Positions 4,499-8,710 of a DNA stretch of 8,710 bases are shown here, in pieces. A model generated the notes under the pieces. That model saw only the letters and a program-made list of their open reading frames with translations, did no database searches and had not been told where the DNA came from. Positions within the stretch are counted from its first letter, which is position 1. Each line of letters opens with the position of its first letter. A program made the translations under genes and the position numbers. The stretch is from positions 1-8,710 of the forward strand of contig CAZWRK010000152.1 in the NCBI GenBank assembly GCA_964635875.1. The letters run 5' to 3'. Source of the stretch: CAZWRK01 sp964635875. GTDB lineage: Bacteria > Pseudomonadota > Gammaproteobacteria > Burkholderiales > Aquaspirillaceae.

Positions 4499-5775
4499 GT
4501 GACCCGGTTAAGATTCATGCCCTGGAGGTCGAGAACGTCAAGCGCGTGAAGGCCGTGAGCCTGGACTGCTCGGGCCAGGCGCTCACGATCATCGGGGGCG
4601 GTAATGCCCAGGGGAAGACCTCGCTCCTGGACTCCATCATGTGGACGCTCGGGGGCGACCGGTTCAAGCCTTCGCGGCCGCTGCGCGATGGTGCTGAGAA
4701 ACTGGCCACGCGGGTGGAGCTGACGAACGGGATCGTCGTGGAGCGCCGCGGCGTCGGTGGCACGCTGAAGGTGACCGACGCGACTGGAAAGAGCCGTGGC
4801 GGCCAGCAGCTCCTGAACGAGTTCGTATCGCAATTTGCGCTGAACCTACCGGCGTTTCTGAACGCCAGCGCGACCGAGAAGGCCCAGATGCTGCTGGATT
4901 GCTTTCCGGGCCTCGGCGCGACGCTCCAGCGGTTGAACGAGGAGGCGAAGCGTCTTTACGACGAGCGGCACGCAACGGGGCAGATCGTCACACGAAAGAA
5001 GAAGCACGCAGAAGACCTGCCATTCAACGCGGACGCGCCCGCCGAGTTGATGACGGGCACGGCGATGACCCAGCGGTTGCAGGACGCGCTGCGCGTGAAC
5101 GCGGAGAACGATCGCCTCCGGCGTGAAGTCGATGCCGTCAGGATTGCGCAATCCGCCGCTGCGGCGCGCGTGAAGGAGCTGCAGCGTCAGTTGGTTGAGG
5201 CCAACAGCGCGCTGGGCGAGTTGGACGCGCAGCTGGCCCGGGCCGAGAGGCAGGCCGCCGGGATCAAGGACGAAGACACGACCGCCCTGCAGCGCGAACT
5301 GGAGGAGATCGACGCCATCAATGCGCGCGTGCGGCAGAACATGGACAAGGCCCGCGCCGAGGCGGAGGCCTCCGAGCTTGCCGAACACTACAACGGACTC
5401 ACGGCGAAACTGGACGACGTGCGCGCGCAGCGGATCAAGCTGCTGGCTGGTGTCCAGATGCCGCTCGACGCGCTCACGATCGACGACGATGGCCGGTTGA
5501 TCTACCGCGGCGCGCAGTGGGACGGGATGAGCGGGGCCGAACAGCTCCGCGTCGCCGTGGCCATCTGCGCAGCCACGAAGCCCCAATGCGGCTTCGTGCT
5601 GCTCGACGGATTGGAGCGCATGGACATCAACCAGCTCTTCGACTTCAGCGTGTGGCTGCAGGAACGTGGACTGCAGGCCATCGGTACGCGCGTCTCGTCC
5701 GGTGATGAGTGCTCTATCGTGATCGAGGATGGCGTCGCCATCGAAGCCGAGCACGCACCCGCCTTCAAGTTCTAG
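4495..5775 (+). CDS. SbcC/Rad50-like AAA ATPase with short coiled coil
   Basis: A 426-residue protein with SMC-type ATPase halves around a coiled coil. Walker A is GGNAQGKTS (35-43). The ABC-type signature is MSGAEQLRVAVA (345-356). Walker B is FVLLDGLE (367-374). The usual H-loop region reads IGTRVSSGD (396-404) without an obvious His. Residues about 190-320 are Glu/Arg/Gln/Ala-rich heptad-like coiled coil, much shorter than in true SbcC or Rad50. No CxxC zinc hook is present, so dimerisation at a hook is not expected. Phage proteins of this type usually stand next to Erf or other single-strand annealing proteins and are thought to act with a nuclease in end processing. No SbcD-like nuclease is seen here, but the RuvC-like gene directly precedes it. 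AAAGGAG at 4481-4487 supports the start. A 25-bp gap follows. Confidence 0.85.
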   Translation: MSDPVKIHALEVENVKRVKAVSLDCSGQALTIIGGGNAQGKTSLLDSIMWTLGGDRFKPSRPLRDGAEKLATRVELTNGIVVERRGVGGTLKVTDATGKSRGGQQLLNEFVSQFALNLPAFLNASATEKAQMLLDCFPGLGATLQRLNEEAKRLYDERHATGQIVTRKKKHAEDLPFNADAPAELMTGTAMTQRLQDALRVNAENDRLRREVDAVRIAQSAAAARVKELQRQLVEANSALGELDAQLARAERQAAGIKDEDTTALQRELEEIDAINARVRQNMDKARAEAEASELAEHYNGLTAKLDDVRAQRIKLLAGVQMPLDALTIDDDGRLIYRGAQWDGMSGAEQLRVAVAICAATKPQCGFVLLDGLERMDINQLFDFSVWLQERGLQAIGTRVSSGDECSIVIEDGVAIEAEHAPAFKF

Positions 5776-5800
5776 TCACACCCAAACAAAGGAGATCCGT

Positions 5801-6715
5801 ATGGACTCGTCAGCACCAACCACGGGCGCGATGGACAAGCTCGCGCCTGCCCTGGCCGCCGCCCAGGGTGAGATGACCAACCCGAAGAAGACGAAGACGG
5901 CGCTCGTGAGGATGAAGTCGGGCGGCACGTACAAGTACCGCTATGCGGACCTGTCGGAGATCCTCGACCACGTCCGCCCGGTCTTGTCCAGGCACAAGCT
6001 GGCCGTCACGCAGCTCGTGCTGACCGAAGCGGCCCGCACGGTGCTGCTCACCCGCTTGCTCCACGAGTCGGGGCAGTACCTGGATGCGACGTACCTGCTC
6101 CCGACCGGAGCCGCGGCCCAGGAGATGGGCAGCGCGGTCACGTACGCGCGCCGGTACAGCCTGTCGGCGATCCTCGGAATCGCCGCCGAAGATGACGATG
6201 ACGGCGAGAAGGCTAACGACGCCGGTGCCGGCGCGGAGAGCGATGCGGAGAAGATCGCGCGTGACGAGTTGATCGAGCGCATGGGTCTCGCCGGCCTGGG
6301 CAATCACGCGGTCATGTCCTACGCGGCCGCCAACGGGATCGGGAACGGGGATACGGTCGAGGCGCTGTCGCTCGACGCGGCCCAGAATCTGTTGAGCAAC
6401 TGGGATCGCGTAGTTGAGCAGATCCGCGACGCGCGCAAGAAGGCGCCTCCGGCGGCCGATACCACGCCCGTGCGGAAGGTGGACGCCGAGGCCGCGCCCG
6501 ATGACCTGGCCGGGATCGCTGCCGACCTTGCCGCGCTGATGCGTCGCGATGGGATCACGGCAGCCATGCTGCGCGACTACTACACGAAGGCAGGCCACTT
6601 CACGGCGGCGATGAAGATGACGCCGCAGAAGCTCCCGCCCACGTACATCAAGGGCATCACCAATCCCGAGAACTGGAAGAAGGCCACCGCCAAGATGAAG
6701 GAGACCGCAACGTGA
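5801..6715 (+). CDS. erf: Erf family single-strand annealing recombinase
   Basis: A 304-residue protein starting at ATG 5801 with AAAGGAG at 5788-5794; earlier in-frame codons lie inside the ATPase gene. The Erf core spans about 13-138. LAPALAAAQGEM is followed by YKYRYADLSEILDHVRPVL (44-62), which is the usual Y.YadLs.il..v.p.L signature, and by GSAVTYARRYSLSAILGIAAEDDDDG (110-135), the family's most conserved block. Known Erf proteins (P22 Erf is the type) form rings on single-stranded DNA and anneal complementary strands, for example to circularise phage DNA. The C-terminal 165 residues are less conserved, with an Ala/Pro linker (about 215-240) and a basic end (about 270-300) that may bind DNA or partners. 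Its overlap with the DUF669 gene (GTGA at 6712) suggests the pair is made together. The family call is firm. Confidence 0.93.
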   Translation: MDSSAPTTGAMDKLAPALAAAQGEMTNPKKTKTALVRMKSGGTYKYRYADLSEILDHVRPVLSRHKLAVTQLVLTEAARTVLLTRLLHESGQYLDATYLLPTGAAAQEMGSAVTYARRYSLSAILGIAAEDDDDGEKANDAGAGAESDAEKIARDELIERMGLAGLGNHAVMSYAAANGIGNGDTVEALSLDAAQNLLSNWDRVVEQIRDARKKAPPAADTTPVRKVDAEAAPDDLAGIAADLAALMRRDGITAAMLRDYYTKAGHFTAAMKMTPQKLPPTYIKGITNPENWKKATAKMKETAT

Positions 6716-7176
6716 CCGAGAACAACGACGCACTGAACTGGGATTCGCCGATCGAGAAGGGCGACGAATTCGTCATCCTGCCCGAGGGGCTCGCCGACTT
6801 CGAGGTTCTGAAACTCGACCGCGCTCGCAAGGAGATGGGGAAGCTTGGCACCTGCAACGTGGGTGTGCTGAAGCTGCTGCTTACCAGCCGCGGGGACGGC
6901 TCGTCCGCGACGAAGGACGTGAACCTCCCGCTGCACCGGAAGGTGCAGTTCAAGCTCTACCAGTTCTTCACTTCGATCGGCCAGCGCAAGCATGGCGAGG
7001 ACGGCCCCTTCGTCCCGAACTGGGGCAAGGTGGCCGGGGCGACCGGCGTCTGCGAGATCGAGCATCGCAAGTGGATCGGGAAGGACGGCAAGGAGCGCAC
7101 GGACTACGACGTGAAGAAGTTCATGGCGGCCGACGACGTTCCGAGCGACACGAAGGGCGACGACATTCCCTTCTGA
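6712..7176 (+). CDS. DUF669 family phage protein with SSB-like C-terminal tip
   Basis: A 154-residue protein with a GTG start at 6712 overlapping the erf stop and AAGGAG at 6698-6703. The N-terminal LNWDSPIEKGDEFVILPEGLADFEV (from residue 8), the RARKEMGKLGTCNVGVLKL block and the later KVAGATGVCEIEHRKWIGKDGKER match DUF669, found in phage recombination modules. The C-terminus is acidic and ends DDIPF, like the tip bacterial SSB uses to recruit repair and replication proteins. Its place between Erf and a helicase fits a single-stranded-DNA binding or loading role, which I infer from tail and context; the family itself is not well characterised. The helicase gene starts five bases after its stop. 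Confidence 0.88.
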   Translation: MTENNDALNWDSPIEKGDEFVILPEGLADFEVLKLDRARKEMGKLGTCNVGVLKLLLTSRGDGSSATKDVNLPLHRKVQFKLYQFFTSIGQRKHGEDGPFVPNWGKVAGATGVCEIEHRKWIGKDGKERTDYDVKKFMAADDVPSDTKGDDIPF

Positions 7177-7181
7177 TCGTC

Positions 7182-8710
7182 ATGCAGCTTCGCCCCTACC
7201 AGCAAACCGCGCGCGCGCGCGTTCACGAGTCGTGGCAGACCGTGAACCGCGCGCTGCTGGTCATGCCGACCGGTTGCGGGAAGACCATCGTGTTTTCTGC
7301 CATCGCCAGCGACGTGGTGGAGGCCGGGGGGCGCGTGTTGATCCTCGCGCACCGCGGCGAGTTGCTTCAACAAGCGGCGGACAAGCTGGCTCGTGCGACG
7401 GGGCTGATGTGCGCGGTCGAGAAGGCCGACGAAACGTCGCACGATTCCCTGGAGCGCGTCACCGTTGGCAGCGTGCAGTCGATGATGCGGCCCGCCCGCC
7501 TGTCGCGATTTGCGGAGGATCACTTCACTCACATCATCGTGGACGAGGCGCACCACGTTCTGGCCGATTCCTACCAGGCGGCCGTCGGCTACTTCAACGG
7601 CGCCAAGGTGCTGGGCGTGACGGCTACGGCCGACCGCGCTGACCGGCGCAACTTGGGAAGTTACTTTGAGCAGCTCGCGTACGAGTACACCATCCTAGAG
7701 GCGATACGCGACGGCTGGCTGGCGAAGATTCGCGCCCTGTCGATCCCGCTGCGGATCGACCTCACCCAGGTCGGAATGCAGAATGGCGACTTCAAGGCGT
7801 CGGACCTGGGCGATGCGCTGGCCCCCTACATGGAGCAGATCGCCGCCGAGATTGGCGAGCACTGCCGCGACCGCAAGACGCTCGTCTTCGTGCCGCTGAT
7901 TGCCACGGCGGAGCGGTTCGCGGCCGTTCTGTCTGCGCGTGGGTTCCGCGCGGCGTGGGTGTCTGGCGATCACCCGGATCGCGCTGGCGTGCTGCAGCGC
8001 TATGCGGCCGGCGAGTACGACGTGCTCGTGAACTCCATGCTGCTCACGGAGGGGTACGACGACCCTGCGACGGACTGCATCGTCTGCCTGCGGCCGACGA
8101 AATCCCGACCACTATACGCTCAGATCGTCGGACGCGGAACCCGCATCCACCCAGGGAAGCAGGATCTCCTGCTGCTGGACTTCCTCTGGATGACAGAGAA
8201 GCACGAACTATGCAGGCCGGCGCACTTGGTAGCTGACTCTGATGCGATGGCCAGGGCCATGACGGCCATGACCGAACAGGCCGGCGTCGATGGCATGGTG
8301 ATCGACGACGCGGCTCTAAGCCAGGCGCAGAAGGATGTCGTGCGAGAGCGTGAGGCCGCACTGGCCGAGGAACTGCGCAAGCAGCGCAACCGCCAGCGCA
8401 AGCTCGTTGACCCCCTGCAATGGGCGGTGAGCGTCAACGCGGCCGACCTGGCGGATTACCAGCCGGAGTTCCCTTACGAAATGGGACCGGCGACCGCCAA
8501 GCAGTGCGAGCGGCTCGAAAAGGCAGGCATCTGTCCTGACGATGTGAGGTGCTTCGGCATGGCGTCGAAGCTGCTGGAGCGGTTGGAGTCCCGCCGCAGC
8601 GCAGGTTTCGCGACGCCGCGGCAGGTGCGCCTGCTGGAACGCTTCGGCTTCCCGCACGTGGGTGAGATGACCTTTGCGGAGTGCAACAAGATGATCACGC
8701 GCATCGCGGC
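7182..8710 (+). CDS. Superfamily 2 DEAH helicase, RadD-like, 3' truncated by window
   Basis: 509 residues are visible; the gene continues past the window end. It starts MQLRPYQQ, the usual opening of this group, with motif I MPTGCGKTIV (28-37), Ia ILAHRGELLQQA (54-65), II DEAH (121-124), III VTATADR (146-152), V NSMLLTEGYDDP (284-295) and VI QIVGRGTRIHPGK (314-326). Both RecA-like domains are thus complete with catalytic residues intact. The set most resembles RadD (YejH) and phage SF2 helicases. Residues about 380-410 are a charged helical stretch, and FATPRQVRLLERFGF (476-490) marks a C-terminal region common in phage helicases of this type. It probably unwinds or remodels DNA with the Erf/DUF669 pair at replication forks or recombination intermediates. 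No clear ribosome site; the ATG lies five bases after the previous stop, so coupling is likely. Confidence 0.88.
   Translation, partial: MQLRPYQQTARARVHESWQTVNRALLVMPTGCGKTIVFSAIASDVVEAGGRVLILAHRGELLQQAADKLARATGLMCAVEKADETSHDSLERVTVGSVQSMMRPARLSRFAEDHFTHIIVDEAHHVLADSYQAAVGYFNGAKVLGVTATADRADRRNLGSYFEQLAYEYTILEAIRDGWLAKIRALSIPLRIDLTQVGMQNGDFKASDLGDALAPYMEQIAAEIGEHCRDRKTLVFVPLIATAERFAAVLSARGFRAAWVSGDHPDRAGVLQRYAAGEYDVLVNSMLLTEGYDDPATDCIVCLRPTKSRPLYAQIVGRGTRIHPGKQDLLLLDFLWMTEKHELCRPAHLVADSDAMARAMTAMTEQAGVDGMVIDDAALSQAQKDVVREREAALAEELRKQRNRQRKLVDPLQWAVSVNAADLADYQPEFPYEMGPATAKQCERLEKAGICPDDVRCFGMASKLLERLESRRSAGFATPRQVRLLERFGFPHVGEMTFAECNKMITRIA

Noticed and set aside
4846..5754. 302-residue minus-strand open frame
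   Set aside because: Fully opposite the SbcC-like ATPase, whose Walker and signature motifs are intact; no motif on the minus strand.
5810..6733. 307-residue minus-strand open frame
   Set aside because: Opposite erf, which is a firm family match; composition is that of a shadow.
7208..7221. Seven CG repeats, possibly Z-DNA prone or a slippage site
   Set aside because: It encodes part of the Thr-Ala-Arg-Ala-Arg stretch at the start of the helicase in frame; a short run like this is expected in GC-rich coding sequence.

Overview
This GC-rich window has the compact, almost fully coding, overlapping gene layout of a tailed-phage or prophage genome. A lipobox lipoprotein signal and E. coli-like -35/-10 promoter elements suggest a GC-rich Gram-negative host, but nothing here identifies the species. 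No integrase, terminase, capsid, rRNA, tRNA or CRISPR is visible.

Layout: (1) Positions 1-2065, plus strand, look like the tail end of a late module. There is the C-terminal part of a large, probably beta-propeller-like virion protein, then a 59-residue proline-rich lipoprotein (o-spanin-like), then a papain-fold protein with a Gln/Cys/His/Asn catalytic set, then a DUF1353 protein. (2) Positions 2051-2834 form a control region. Two related ribbon-helix-helix (RHH) proteins are transcribed divergently from a 90-bp intergenic region. It holds overlapping promoters, a perfect 12-bp palindrome and a set of 11-bp-phased half-sites. A possible 41-residue membrane peptide lies downstream of the minus-strand RHH gene. 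(3) Positions 2831-4025, plus strand, are a run of five small early genes: two with a single transmembrane segment, two of unknown function and one with a C-terminal zinc ribbon. (4) Positions 4022-8710 are a DNA recombination and replication module: RuvC-like resolvase, SbcC/Rad50-like ATPase, Erf single-strand annealing protein, DUF669 protein with an SSB-like acidic tip, and an SF2 (RadD-like) helicase that runs off the window.

Nine of the same-strand junctions are 4-bp start/stop overlaps (eight ATGA, one GTGA). Translation is therefore probably coupled from the plus-strand RHH gene through the helicase. My reading is that the RHH pair decides whether the early recombination operon is expressed, much as the divergent RHH pair Arc/Mnt sits at the immI switch of phage P22. 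This is inferred from layout and motifs, not shown. The most interesting parts are the RHH switch, the papain-like enzyme next to a nested lipoprotein, and the short genes that standard length cut-offs would miss.
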